64,000 bases of DNA from Hawksworthiomyces lignivorus (GCA_002917075.1 NTMA01000145.1:1-64000), one strand, 5' to 3'. Positions 44,179-55,966 are shown, counted from the stretch's first letter. Translations and numbers: made by a program. The notes: a model not told the origin generated them from the sequence alone.

Positions 44179-45853
44179 TGCGCGTAGAATGTGTCAAGGC
44201 GAGAGAGTAAAGCGCGACGAAGGAGAGAACCCTTGGGATCTGACTGGAGAGATTTAGAAAGGGGAGGCGACGCGCAAATAGACAACGATAATCGTCAGAC
44301 CTAGCACAAGCAGGCGACGAATGAGCGAACAATTGTTGGCTAGGACTAGGTTAGGGTCCTTGTCGCGTCGTTTCGATTCTGCGAATTCGAGACACCTCCA
44401 GCTGTCCTTTTTTCAACAATACCTTTGTCAGCCCAAGACCATAACATCGAGAAAGCACGAAAAGCAAAGACAACGAAGGCAATAAACGATAGAAACAAAA
44501 GAAGGGAAATCAAAGTTGCGACATCGGCAAGGATGATTCTGATGCAAGACAATGCGACAATAGTAGAGTGAATTATTACCTTCAACTTTTTATTTTGTGG
44601 CCTCTCTCTCCAAGATTGGGTTTGGATAGGATTAGGATGGGTTAGGTGGGAAGAAAATGCGCGTTGTCGCGACGACAAAGAGAGAAGACGAGAGCGAAAG
44701 AGAAAAAGGACAGGGGTGATATAAGTTAGGGGGGTTACGGAAGAATAGCGCAACGAGAGCCCCGAACGGATATAGTGGAGTTTATTGGATTGAAATAACA
44801 AGAACACGAGAGAAAGTATGGGTAGAGAGAAAGAGAAGAGAGAGCATGTACACGTTAAAATGAGATAGGAGACGAGAGTGTCTGAAATGAGGAATAGAAG
44901 AGAGAAATGGGAGGGTCGGAACAAGGGAGTGGGAGGAAGAAAGTTGAGATGGGGGGGGGGGGGGATAATAGGGATGGGATTGGGTTTAAGGTAGGGGGGG
45001 AGGGAGAGAGAGCGAGAGAGAGAGGATGAGATTGGGGATAATAGTATGGGATGTGAAATGCCACCTGTCGCAGAACGGGCGCAACTTGCGACGGGAGGGC
45101 GGAAAAAGCGTGCGTCCAAAAACTGCAAGAGCGAGGGGAGGGATGGTCAAAGACTACGCGCGCCACGAGACCATGTATGCTTGTATGGAGTATTACAGAG
45201 GAAGGAGAGACTAACGCGGAAAAGACAGAAAATGCACCGAGCAGAGCAGGAGCGACGCGACTATGAACGAAATAACGGAAACTACTGTAATTTGGAGCTA
45301 GCGATAAGATATTTTACACAACAAATTATGTATGTACATACGATTTCGCTGCGCAATCAATAGAAATGTGTCATAACAAGCCGGTCTCTGTCTGGCACAA
45401 TATTGTTCGCGTGCTTCGTAGATGAAAGAGAAGCAAGAAAAGAAGAGAGAGCGGAAAGGCAACGAGTACGTGCAGGAGAAAGAGGACCCTGCAAGGCGAA
45501 CACTGGAGAACCCTGCGACCGAGGGGGAAACCACACGGAAGCAGAGAAGGAAAATGGAGAAGAAAGGAACACGTTGGGGCTCGACGTTTTTTTTAATGAG
45601 GGCAGCAATGGTAGATCTTTCTTAGCAAGATACGAGTACAAGAGGGGGCTAGTACCGAAAGGAAGAGATGTGGTAGAGCTACTGCGTAGGAAAGGCCGTT
45701 TAAATTAATGGTTTGGGTGAACCGGCGGCGGCAGATGGAGTGTACCGAACCAGCAATGAACCTTTATTGTTGCGGCGTAGCAGCTGAACAGCAACGGCAG
45801 CTTTCACGCTAAGACTGTGCACATCGGATCGATCCATCAAAGTATTACCCTTA
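44179..45853. other. Non-coding spacer with purine-rich tract
   Basis: 1.7 kb upstream of the Bqt4-like gene. The plus strand is strongly purine-rich at about 44800-45030, with a G14 run at 44951-44964 and GA-rich repeats. The long minus-strand frame here is Ser/Leu/Pro low complexity with no protein signature, so I do not call it a gene. Confidence 0.5.
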
Positions 45854-46622
45854 TTATCGTCCCGTCCTTTTGTATAGGAGCCCGTGCCAGCGCGACACCC
45901 AAACACACAAGCGTGCACTCGCTATGTAAGATGGTAAAACGATCGACAGCTCTGCTGAAGATTGACTCTCACAATGCCCTGCGATAAGCTTGATAACGCC
46001 TAACCAGCTCTCAAGTTGCTGAACAGAGGCAGACTCACATGTATAATTATCTGAAGCTACTCCGTACTTTTTCTCTGCTTCTTCATTCACGATATTGGGC
46101 ATGCTCCCTACGCATCGCACGGGATTACATTTGCAGATCACAAGAAGTACTGTAGAAGAGTTGCATGTGGAGTCCAGCTCAACCTGAGCCGAAGGATCAA
46201 GAACTCTCCGAAGTCCATATGCGGCTGATCTATTCTGTCTGTCCACGGGCCAGTTTACGGTTCTTTGCTGCCTGGCTGTAAGGCTGAGAAGACCACCACG
46301 GAACTGATGACATCGAGGAAAAAGCAAGTAGTTATGTGCATGTAGAACTCTAAAGAGCCCCAGAATCCGGTGCAAGGTGACGAGGACTCTGCCAAGCGGT
46401 CCTAAAATGTCCGAGAAGATCCCTGGCGATGACGGGGTACAGAGTGCATCGTGCTACCATCTTTGTGCGAGGTCCTACTGCTCTGACAGATATGTATGGG
46501 TGGGTAGGGAGCTGATGCAGCTGTTCTATGAATAGGTCTAGAGTGCTCTCTCCTGGTCGAGCTGCGTCTGCCAGCGCCTCTCGCCAGTCCTGAACCCTAA
46601 ACCGGGCATGCCTGTCGTTCAC
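45854..46622 (-). pseudogene. Possible degenerate or misassembled gene, unrecognised
   Basis: Two overlapping minus frames look protein-like. The first starts at the ATG at 46622 (MNDRHARFRVQDWREALAD) and contains STLDLFIEQLHQLP and TKMVARCTLYPVIARDLLGH. The second, open to 45854, contains LGRVLVTLHRILGLFRVLH, FRGGLLSLTARQQRT and LESWLGVIKLIAGHC. They overlap near 46380-46420 in different frames with no good intron between, so a frameshift is possible. The start lies 322 bases from the divergent RhoGDI ATG, a plausible shared promoter. I recognise no family; this may be chance open sequence. Confidence 0.25.
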
Positions 46623-46944
46623 CGCCTGGACCCCTTTTTTCTGGAACTGTCAATCACAAGTGGGCGCTGAGGAAAAGCCAGACCGTACCCCACCATGCAT
46701 GTTAGAGAAAAAGGGAACGAACAGGGAAGGTGCCCCTCATCGGGAGTGGAGGAAGTAAAGAGTATACGGCGAGTAGTGGCAGCTAATGCTGTGTAAATAA
46801 ATAGAAGACTGCACCCAAGACGGGGCCAGCACGTCCCAGCCATTTTCTGCTGTGTATGCTCTTTGCTCTCTCTTCTCGCCTCCTCCAAGTTTGCATTCGT
46901 GTGCATTGTTCCTAGCTCTCTTTTCTTGTCACCAGATATCCACC

Positions 46945-48736
46945 ATGGCCTCCCAGCACGACGACGACGACATTCACGAGGGCACGCCCGGCTACAAGCT
47001 GTCACAGCCGAAGCAGAGCCTGGCCGCTTACCAGCAGATGGGTAAGTGGCGGGAAGAAGGACAAAAAGAAAAAAGAGAATGAGAAGGAAGACAATGGGAA
47101 GGACAACAGATACACACCACTGCATTTCTAACCGCATTGGAAGTGCTGCGGTCTGTGGTGTTTTATGCTGTTGTTCCGGGCTTCACTATAATAGCAGGGA
47201 CAGGAACAGAAACAGAAGCAAAACAGACATCTACACCGACCATTGGCAGTCAAGTCGTTCCTTCCGCATTGGGAAGAGAACCACGATCCTCACGATTGCA
47301 GCATCAATGCCGAGCCCAGCGTCAACACCAGCAATAGGAGCTCGCAGAGCCCACCGGTTCCATTCTCTCTTTTTCTCTCTTCCTTCACTAGCCTCTTTGT
47401 TCTCTCACACCATTCTCTTTGGCACTGCTGCCACTCCTTTCTTACCGTAGCTGCTTATTCTATGTTCGCCATGCTTTGAGCCTGCGTCTCATCAGATCTG
47501 CATCTATCTTGTCCTTTGCATTGCGGCGTCACTATTTGATTTCCCTATCTTGCTCTTTAACATCCTGATCTCTGGTTGAATTTTCCTCACTCTCCCTGAT
47601 ATTCAAAATGGCCACCGCCCGTAGCAGGTCTGCCTCCATCACTGTCCCTGTACCACCCCCACCTTCTCCACACTGTTATGATTACGATCTATCGTGTATT
47701 AAGCCCTCGACCCATGTTACGGCAATAAATCTCGAAGAGCTGCTGCGCCTTCTCTGCTCAAAGACGAATACGCCTCTTCCGAATCTGCCGACCTTCCAGA
47801 CGCCTGCTGCTGCTTCTGTTTCTGTTTCTGTTTCTCCTTCGGCATCACGTCCTATCTCAGATGTCTCTGCATATGAAGAACATCTTGCATGTGCTGCACA
47901 GATACAAGACGCCGTCGCTCAGACAGCCGTACAACTTGTTGGAACACACTTGCTGACGCTAGGGGGCAACGGCGGCGAGGCGGACGGCGATCAGACGGGA
48001 CTTGTCTCTCGGCCTGATCCCGGGCCGATCTTGCTTCATGCCGGCCCTGGATTGACAGATGCTGGCGATGCGTCCCTGCAGAGATACAAGGAGTCGCTCG
48101 GCCTCGGCGGTGGCAATGACCTCAGCGACCCCAACGACCCGCGTGTGTGCATTATCAAGAGTCTAACCATGGAGTCGCCCGGTCGTCCTCCTGTCACCAT
48201 CGACCTGAGCGCCCCCGGCAGCGAGGCCACTCTGAAGGACAAGCCCTTCACCATCCAGGAAGGCTCGAGCTTCACTATGTCTGCCACTTTCAAGGTGCAG
48301 CACGAGGTGCTAAGCGGCCTCCGTTATGTCCAGGTCGTAAAGCGCAAGGGTATTACCGTCAGCAAGGACAGCGAGATGATCGTGCGTGATTTTTTTTTCT
48401 CTCTTTTTGGTTTATCTCTGGGAATGCTCCTCTTTCCCCAAGATTACCACCTCCCACCAAACCTTTTCAATTCCCGAAAATGGCAACTGACACAAATCAG
48501 GGAAGCTATGCTCCGAACAAAGAGAGTCAGCCCCTCTACACGAAGAGATGTAAGCAATGAGCGCCTCTGCTTAGTCTTCCCACAGTTGCTAATGCGTCTC
48601 TTTAGTCCAAGAAGATGAGGCTCCCAGCGGCCTGATTGCCCGTGGCCACTATGTGGCTTTGTCAAGCTTTGTTGATGACGACAAGAAGACCCATCTTTCT
48701 TTCGAGTGGAGCTTCAACATTGCCAAGAGCTGGTAG
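46945..48736 (+). CDS. rdi1: Rho GDP-dissociation inhibitor (RhoGDI)
   Basis: Exons 46945-47041, 48059-48381, 48501-48549 and 48606-48736 (199 aa). The N-terminus MASQHDDDDIHEGTPGYKL leads to the helix QSLAAYQQMD and, across the 1017-base intron 1, LQRYKESLGLG. The immunoglobulin-like domain has PRVCIIKSLTMESPGRP, FTIQEGSSFTMSATFKVQ, VLSGLRYVQVVKRKGI and SEMIGSYAPN, with GLIARGHYVALSSFVDDD and FEWSFNIAKSW at the end. The product extracts prenylated Rho/Cdc42/Rac GTPases from membranes and keeps them GDP-bound in the cytosol. Introns 2 and 3 are 119 and 56 bases. Intron 1 is exceptional: it contains an ATG-started frame that reads straight into exon 2. Confidence 0.92.
47608..48058 (+). other. 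In-frame alternative N-terminal segment within RhoGDI intron 1
   Basis: An ATG at 47608 (MATARSRSASITVPVPPPP) opens a frame of 150 codons that continues without a stop into RhoGDI exon 2 in the correct frame. A transcript starting here, unspliced at 48058, would give a 317-aa isoform with Asp151 equal to Asp33 of the normal protein. The segment contains AINLEELLRLLCSKTNT, a VSVSVSPSAS low-complexity part and EEHLACAAQIQDAVAQTAV. I recognise no domain. Its use as an alternative first exon is a hypothesis. Confidence 0.35.
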
Positions 48737-49599
48737 GCGGTAGCTGATCTGGTAGACTGTCCATCTTTCTCTGCTTGCAAATACCCCACAATAGCTCTCT
48801 TGAAGCGCATTTTTATAAACTTGAAACATAAAAACACACAAAACAGGAAACATGAATAACGATACTGCGTTGGTTATGATGGAAACATTTGACGTACTCA
48901 TGAAGGGTTGAGGAAGAGGAACGAGGAGCCAAGTGAGCGAAGGAAGAAAGACAAAAAAGAGAGCATGGCATTTGTAAAAAAAGAGATGAATATCTCTTTA
49001 TATCACGACATGGGGTTGAATGATAAAGGACAAGAAAAATACGGGGGCGTATTTTCGTGGTACAAATCAGGAAGTGGGAAGAAAGAAAGATGGGGGAAAC
49101 ATTCATTCCATATAAAATATACAATATATCCTAGCCTTCCATATATGCTTCCGACTCGAAAAGCACAGACAGAACTGCCATAACAAAAATGTAGTAACCG
49201 TACTTGAAAAAAGGATATCGTACAATGCCAAAAGAAACAATAATGTAAGAAAAGACACAACGAGAAAGTGAGCATGAGTGGTAGCGGTCAGCAAACTCTA
49301 GGCCCAGCGTCGTTACATAGCCTTCTATCTGGTGACGCGGAATAGTGGTGACCGCTCATATATATAATAAGGACCCCCTCTTTCATGGAGGAATTTGGTA
49401 TTGTACCAAATGTGAATGAATAATGGACAACCGTATCGGCCTGTCCAAAATCGATGGTGTGTGACGCCAGCAATGCGGTTGTTGGTTCCCATCTCTATCT
49501 CTCTGCGTCTCTCTTTTTCTTTCTTTCCATTTCTCTCTAGTTTCTTCTCTATTCCATCATCCGCGCAATTTATATCCGAACCACTGTCGCTACTAATGC
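48737..49599. other. Convergent 3' spacer
   Basis: 863 bases between the 3' ends of the RhoGDI and phosphatase genes. AT-rich, no supported gene. A pyrimidine-rich stretch lies near 49495-49545. Confidence 0.5.
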
Positions 49600-50739
49600 T
49601 CATAAGAAGTAGTCTGGCAGGGCGTTGCCGTCGGCCGTCTTGTCGACGCCGTTGCCATTGCCGTTGGCGCCGGCCGCCATGTCTTTGCCGTTGCCGTTGG
49701 TAGCGACGTTCTGGGTGTCGTTCTCGGGCGCGGCGGCGAACACGTTAAAGAAGCGCTCGCCCGTGTCGCTGACCTCCAGCACGCTGGCCATGTTGCCGCA
49801 GCGGTAGCAGTAGTTGGGCGCGCTCCACACGGTGCTGAGCCGGTCGTCGTAGAGCACTTGGTAGCCCTCCTGGCACAGCTGGTGCGCGCGCAGGATGTGT
49901 GACATGCCGTTGACGGCCAAAAACTTCTTGACGACCTGCGCGCCGAACGTGTAGCCGGCGCCGCGCGGGCTCAGCGAGAACTCGTCGCGGTCCGGGTCCG
50001 GGTCCGACCAGACGAGGTCGGCCATGGGCCCCTCATGGGGGATCTCGCGGAAGCGGTCGATGATCTTGATCTGGTCGATGGAGTGGATGGACGGCGACAG
50101 GCCGCCGTGGACGCAGAAGATCTGGTCGTTGATGACCACGGACAGGGTCAGAAAGTCAAACATGTCGGTAAAGTGGTGCCACACGCTGGCGTTGCCGTAC
50201 TTGCGGGCGCACTCGGTGTAGAATCCGTAGGACTGGGTGACGCCGCGCGACTCGTGGTTGCCGCGGATGAGGTGCACGCGGTTGGGGTAGCGCAGCTTGA
50301 GGCACACCAGCAGCGAGATGGTCTCGACGCTAAACATGCCGCGGTCGACGTAGTCGCCCAGGAACAGGTAGTTTGTGTCTGGGCAGTAGCCGCCGATACG
50401 AAATATCTCAATGAGGTCGTAGAACTGCCCGTGGATGTCACCCACCACGGTGACCGGCGCGCGCACGTGCACAACGTTGCTCTCGCGCATTAGCAGCTCT
50501 TTGGTCTTGGCGCAGATGGCCTCGATGACCGACTCGGCCAGCAGCTCGCGCTTGTAAAGGCGGGCGATGCACTCGTCGAGATCGACGGAAGCTGAGAAGA
50601 AGAAGAAGAAGAAGAAAAAAGCTGGGTTAGTTGTCGTGGATCAATGAAACGCAGTCATCTGCCCGTGCTCTGCTCTCCGTCTCCGTTTCTTATGTCTGTG
50701 TGTTTTGAATTCGCAATACTCACATGGTAGTCCCGGCAT
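49600..50739 (-). CDS. ppg1: Ppg1-type PP2A-like Ser/Thr phosphatase catalytic subunit
   Basis: Exons 50739-50724 and 50591-49600 (335 aa; intron 132 bases). The tiny first exon encodes MPGLP. VDLDECIARLYKRELL and the metallophosphatase motifs follow: GDIHGQF, GDYVDRG and RGNHESR, then the HGGLSPSI and RAHQLCQEGY blocks and WSAPNYCYRCGN. The protein ends in DYFL, the carboxymethylated tail shared by PP2A, PP4 and PP6 catalytic subunits. FREIPHEGPMADLVWSDPDPDRDE and SPRGAGYTFG resemble Ppg1, which in yeast works in a Far complex and in glycogen and autophagy control. A Gly/Asn-rich linker (about 300-325) precedes the tail. Assignment to Ppg1 rather than PP4/PP6 is by motif similarity. Confidence 0.88.
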
Positions 50740-51889
50740 CTTGAATGATCGATATTCTCTTCCCCCTCTTCTGTTGGATTGTTTCTAGCGTCCCTCTCTC
50801 TTCAAGGACGAATGCGGTCAGCCGCGACGCGACTCAAGCAGATGCGACGGCAGCCGACTGGAGCTGGCTGACTTGCAAGGACGGTAAGGCTCTTCTTGCT
50901 GCGGATTCGGCTTCTCCCGGCAAAGGACGACTGTGTGTCTGTTGTCGGGGCCTGTACAAGCACGCACATATTCGAGAGAAAAGGGGGGTTGCGCAATGTC
51001 TGGGAAGTTTCGAAGAGGCTGCTCCTTGTCGCCAGTTTGCTGTTGCTTACATGGGTCCGCCCTGATAGCTCACGGAGGAAAGAAACCCGGGAGAACGGCG
51101 ACGGGGTTAGAAGATAATAAACACAGGCGTACGCGCAAGATCAGCCTGCGCGCCGAAGATTCTGTTTCCCTCGCTGGAGAAGGGGAACGTTTTTGCCGCC
51201 GTTCGATGTGCTTCGACTCCAACCTGCGTAGGACTTGATGGGGCTGGCGTCTCTCCCTGCTTCTGGTTGTTTTACTAATTCCTTTTTTTCTTTCCCACTT
51301 GGCCCCCATCACAGTTGCCTCCCAATCAGATCCATATAAAAGCGGGTCTTATTTAAAATGCACGTGCTGCTTTTTGTTCCAAGGACTTTTCCCGTACAAG
51401 GGAAACAGCGACCACAGACAAGGCCGTAATATGTGCTCTTTCCTTTTTGTTATTAATTATATAAAGGAATAAGTATTATTAAAATGTATTCCGAGAGAAA
51501 CGCCAAAAGAACCGTCCGCAACCTCGCAGAGCTTCTAGTTTTTGTCTTTGCTTTTGCATCCTTGCCTCTTTGATGGCCTCAATATCTGTTGTGTCGAGAG
51601 CAAGCCGAATCTCAGCCTTATTTCACTTGTGCCTGTCTCTTGTGCTCTGTTTATCGCCAAAAGACTGCCGTCGACATTATTCACGCTATTTGATAGCTGT
51701 CCCCTCCTTCGCGCCTTCCCTTTCCATCTACAAGAGCCCATCTTGGCAAATATGTCTCGGGCAAACGCTTCTCAATATTCTCGTTTGGATCCAGTCTTTT
51801 GTTCATGTCCAGGATGATCTCTCTCCCCGTCTAGAAACTACAGGACCGGTGCATATACGACCATATTTGGCAGATCGCTCAAGGCAAAG
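50740..51889. other. Divergent promoter region between ppg1-like and F-box genes
   Basis: 1.15 kb. A TATAAA lies near 51335-51340, about 550 bases before the F-box ATG, and a CACGTG near 51361. Open frames are short and not protein-like. Confidence 0.45.
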
Positions 51890-52912
51890 ATGGAATGGGG
51901 TTACTATAACGACGAAGTCGAGACGCTTATGCTGCGGGCCAGTCCCAGACCCATGGGGACCTCTGCCATCCCGCACAGGCCGTCTTCGCTCGGTATCCTC
52001 GACACGCTTCCCGTTGAGCTCCTCCACGCCGTGCTCAACCTGCTTGACTTCCAGTCGGTCCACCGCCTGTCTCTCGTCAACCTGCGCGGCAAAGAGGCCG
52101 CCGAGTCTCTCCCAGCGTACCATGAGCTGACCCACTATGGCATGCGGGCCATCCGAGGCTTGCACGCCATCCAGCTGCTGACTCTGCACTCCGTGTCCAC
52201 GCTGCAGGCGGCACTGCGCGAGCCGCTGTGCGTCGCGTGCCGCGACCAGTTCGGACCCTTTTTGTTTCTGCCCACCTGCCGGCGCTGCTGCTTCGGCTGC
52301 CTGTTTGCTCATCCGGCGCTGCGCGTCGTCCCCGGCGGCCTAGCCGCGCGGGCATTTGCCGTCTCGCCGCACCAGGTCCTCCTGCACCTGCCTACGATGA
52401 CGAGCGTGCCCGGCCGCTACGGTATGGACCGGCGCTGGTTCCGCAAACCCCGCGTGCTGGTCAGCGTCCAGGCCGCGAACGAATTCAGCATCCTGCTGCA
52501 CGGCGAGAGCGTGCACCGCGACCTGCTGCTGCTGGACGCCTGCTTTCACCGCTTCCGCACGCCGACCTCGCGGAGCATGTGCAGCTACCTGCAGAGCATC
52601 CGGCCTTTCCCGCAGGAGGCGCTCCACTTGGACAGCGTCTCTCTCTTCGGCCCCGACGGCGCCGTCCCCGACGATAAGTACTTTGGCATGGCGTCCGTCC
52701 CGTTTCCCTTGTACCAGCCGCGGGGGGGCCGGCAAGGCGGCGCCGCGGTCGAAAACGGCGTGTGGTGCAGAGCCTGCGAGGCGGCGAGTAAGAATTCATG
52801 GCCCGTCTCCTTTGAGCGGAAGTACTTTCGCGCCTACACGCGGGACGAGTTTGCGGTGCACGTCCAAACGTGCGAGGCAGTGCGCAGGCTTTCCGCCGCG
52901 AAGTCAAACTGA
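51890..52912 (+). CDS. F-box protein with Cys-rich middle
   Basis: Single exon, 340 aa. An N-terminal F-box lies at about 36-80: LGILDTLPVELLHAVLNLLD, then FQSVHRLSLVNLRGKEA. The following segment has clustered Cys (CVACRDQFG, PTCRRCCFGCLFAH), a common arrangement in fungal F-box proteins whose substrate part is unknown. Near the C-terminus WCRACEAA and a final HVQTCEAVRR add further Cys/His residues that could bind zinc. F-box proteins link Skp1-cullin ubiquitin ligases to substrates; the substrate cannot be inferred. The start is the ATG after a pyrimidine-rich leader and no upstream in-frame ATG is needed. Confidence 0.82.
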   Translation: MEWGYYNDEVETLMLRASPRPMGTSAIPHRPSSLGILDTLPVELLHAVLNLLDFQSVHRLSLVNLRGKEAAESLPAYHELTHYGMRAIRGLHAIQLLTLHSVSTLQAALREPLCVACRDQFGPFLFLPTCRRCCFGCLFAHPALRVVPGGLAARAFAVSPHQVLLHLPTMTSVPGRYGMDRRWFRKPRVLVSVQAANEFSILLHGESVHRDLLLLDACFHRFRTPTSRSMCSYLQSIRPFPQEALHLDSVSLFGPDGAVPDDKYFGMASVPFPLYQPRGGRQGGAAVENGVWCRACEAASKNSWPVSFERKYFRAYTRDEFAVHVQTCEAVRRLSAAKSN

Positions 52913-53638
52913 TGCTCTGATCAGAGACCTCCGCTCTTCACATGTTCTTTGCGGCTATTACGTGTCGTGAAGCAAATGCTGCGGACCTAGGCGATTAGAT
53001 TAAAGCAGAAGCGTACAAGCGAGACAAAACAAAATCCATACCGGCTTTTCGAATATGCGCTAGCTTGTCGGGCAGCCAGTTCTTTGTCTTTCGTAATACA
53101 GGTGAAGGAGAAGGCGTCACTGAATTTTTGCGAATGTAGCAGGGAAAAGAATCTAAGGCCTGTCGCATTGCCTTTCTGCGGGTTAAGTGTAAAAGCTTTG
53201 CAAACAGCGGCGGGAGGATAGCCATACTGAATTTGATAGCGTCTGCCACGTAATCTGTGGGCTCTCTGACTGAAGATAGCTTTGGAGAGGGAATAGATAT
53301 ATGATCTCGTCTCGTACACCAGGCAAGAGCTGATATGGAGAATATAACCGATTTTTTTACAAAATATACCATTGGCTTGTTCTCTGTGTAGGTTTGATAT
53401 ACGTGAGGTCTAAATAACAAAGTATGCCTGGAAAGCTTATTTGGATTTGTAGCTGAATATCAAAGTCTGCGGGTAGGATTCCAGTTCTTTATGTTCCTTC
53501 GCATTGTTTGCAGGTTGATTGATTGCGTTGTAATTGACCAAAAACCGTTGATTTTCTTCTAGTTTCCCTTTTCACAGCACTTCTTTACCAATACACCTTT
53601 GTCAACATCGCCAGCAATGCTCTTTCTTTCTTACTACA

Positions 53639-53875
53639 CTAATAATAGATTGGCCACTGTTGCCAGCCGCCCCCAGCAAATAACCGGCAACGCCTTTCTT
53701 CCTCGCATTCTTTACATATCCATCTGGACCATGTATCACGATGCCACCTAATTATTTGATTTTCAGGATGGCATATGCAGCCCAAGTGGATGGCCCACGA
53801 GCATCTCTCAAAGCGCCTAGTGACAGAATAGCATTCGCAGCGGTATATGTGAGTCTGATAATGCTTCGTACACAT
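53639..53875 (-). CDS. Possible small Cys-rich protein (78 aa)
   Basis: From the ATG at 53875 the frame gives 78 aa with nine Cys and several His: RCECYSVTRRFERCS, HLGCICHPE, RWHRDTWSRWICKECEEE. The CX2C pair and spaced Cys/His look like a small zinc-ribbon-type fold, and the tail is WQQWPIYY. The same frame stays open upstream to 54124, but that part is AT-rich and unlike protein. It could be a real small gene, the last exon of a longer one, or the surviving end of a decayed gene. I do not recognise the family. Confidence 0.35.
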   Translation of the reverse strand: MCTKHYQTHIYRCECYSVTRRFERCSWAIHLGCICHPENQIIRWHRDTWSRWICKECEEERRCRLFAGGGWQQWPIYY

Positions 53876-55966
53876 TGTAGATAGAGAAAAAGCCCGAGTG
53901 GCGCTGTTATTTTGTATACAATATTGCTTAGTTTGTTGATGTTTGGAACTTAGTCTTTGTATTAGGTTTTGTACTTGACATGAAACCGCTACTGAGGAAG
54001 CAAGCAAAATTCTTATATATTTCTTTAGTTTGTGAACACATGGTTGCCAAATGACCAACTTGTTCGCTTGAATTACAATAATCTTATTTTCTTTGATTTT
54101 CAAAGAAATATCACAAGTTGACATGCTCCACAGTGCTTAAGGGAAGCAGATACTCCAGTGGCATATACATCCAAAAGATGGTATTGGACAAACAAATAAA
54201 ATTTGTAAACCATAACAACTATAGCGCTTCCCGTGAACAGTACACAAATAGAACCATGATGAATAATCTAGGGGGGGAAACATTTTCCTTGACCAAATAA
54301 CACTTCGCCAAAATGTGGAGATAGTGTAGTCCTAATATGTATGAATATGTCAAATACGCCAGTGGATTACAATTTGATATCAATTTTCAGAGTTATGTGT
54401 GTGCCTAGGCTGTGGAGAGAAGCAAAAGGCTCTTGTCTTGAGGAGTAGAGATACAGACACGTTCCAACCCTTTGCTCGAGAGGGAAGGGTGTTGACAACA
54501 AGACGGGTTTGGTTTACTGGCCCGAATCGATCGGGGAGAGACTGACGAGCCGGAGGTGTTGGAATTTAGTAGCATTAACGGGGAGAGATTCGATCAATCT
54601 CTGGCTATTTCACAAGCCAGAAGAGCTCCTAAACATATGGCCAGAGCGAAGGAAGAAGATCAAAGATATTCACTAGCTACATAAAATAAGGATTTTCAGG
54701 CGTGAATCAACTGGGAGTTGAAGCTGCGACGGATTCCTACTGCAAACAAGTGCCAAGAATGCATCTTTGGATGCAGTTATAAACAGTAGGCGTAATCAAG
54801 AATACAAAATAATCGCAGCTTCAGTATTTTGGTTTTAGCTGCTATATTTCAGTCTCAATTTAATTCGCCTAACCTGGAGGAGATCCAATTCTGTTGTAGA
54901 ATATTACTCAATTCGGACTGCGCATTCCCATTTCTGTGCATATATCAATCTAACCTTAGTCTTTATGTTTGCGGGTGACGCACAAGGCGCACAGATTGTC
55001 TAAGTTGTGAGGATAATTTAGGAATATTGTCTCCATACTCAAGCAAGGGCCGCTGGCACAGCGCAAAATCACAATCGGATACCAAAAAGCATGGCCACAG
55101 CCAAACGCACAGAGCAGCATGAACCTGACACACATTTTGAAAGTGAAATCTTCTTCCTTTTTTCTTTCTGGCGATGCAAAGGATTGGTGTCAGCGAGCAC
55201 GTTGCTAAGGATATCCGGTATAGATAAATGTTGATGCTTTAACACGGCGGATTTCCAGGGCGCTTCTATCTTTATTCGAATTATAGGTTGTGGACGAAGA
55301 CCTCAAATATATATACATATATATATGTACGAAATAATGAGAATAAATAAAATGCGAATGATGCAAGCACGTGAAGAAGCAATTCGCTTGTTTGATTTAA
55401 ACAGAGTTCAACAATTTTCAAGGGACCATGTGTCTGTTCGCTAAATTTCCAAAAAAGACTTTATTATATGAACACAAATTCTTACAAAAGAACAACTGCA
55501 TTATTCTTTGTGAACAACCGTGGTCGGGGACCTCTTCGTGTTGCATTGTTTGATTCTGAGCCACGCTGGAGAACCTTGTTACGAGAACAAGAGATATATT
55601 TGCTGGTAACAGTTGGATATTTTCGTCGAAATTTCAAGATCTAGTTAAACGTCTATATTCTTTATTGATTTTAGTAGATAGAAAAAAATGCATAGTTACG
55701 CATTATTATTCCTCTCGAGAGTCTGTAGGTCCCTTACGAAAGCAAGGCTACGCAGCAAATGAGGCTGACCGTATGCTAAGTTTCTGCGGTAGACTGTGTT
55801 GTGTCTCTTACTTAGCTCTGTCGGCATAAAATATGTACGTATAGTGACTAGTACAAGAATAAGATCGTGTGAATTTGTAGGAAAGCAATTATTTCGTGGC
55901 TTTACGAGACAAACGAGGACACAGAAAGAGACACAAGAGGCGAGGACAAAGAAGCGATGTCAAATT

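Noticed and set aside
44346..45128. 260-codon minus-strand Ser/Leu/Pro-rich frame
   Set aside because: It comes from the purine-rich tract; it has no conserved motif and no splice logic, so it is treated as upstream non-coding sequence.
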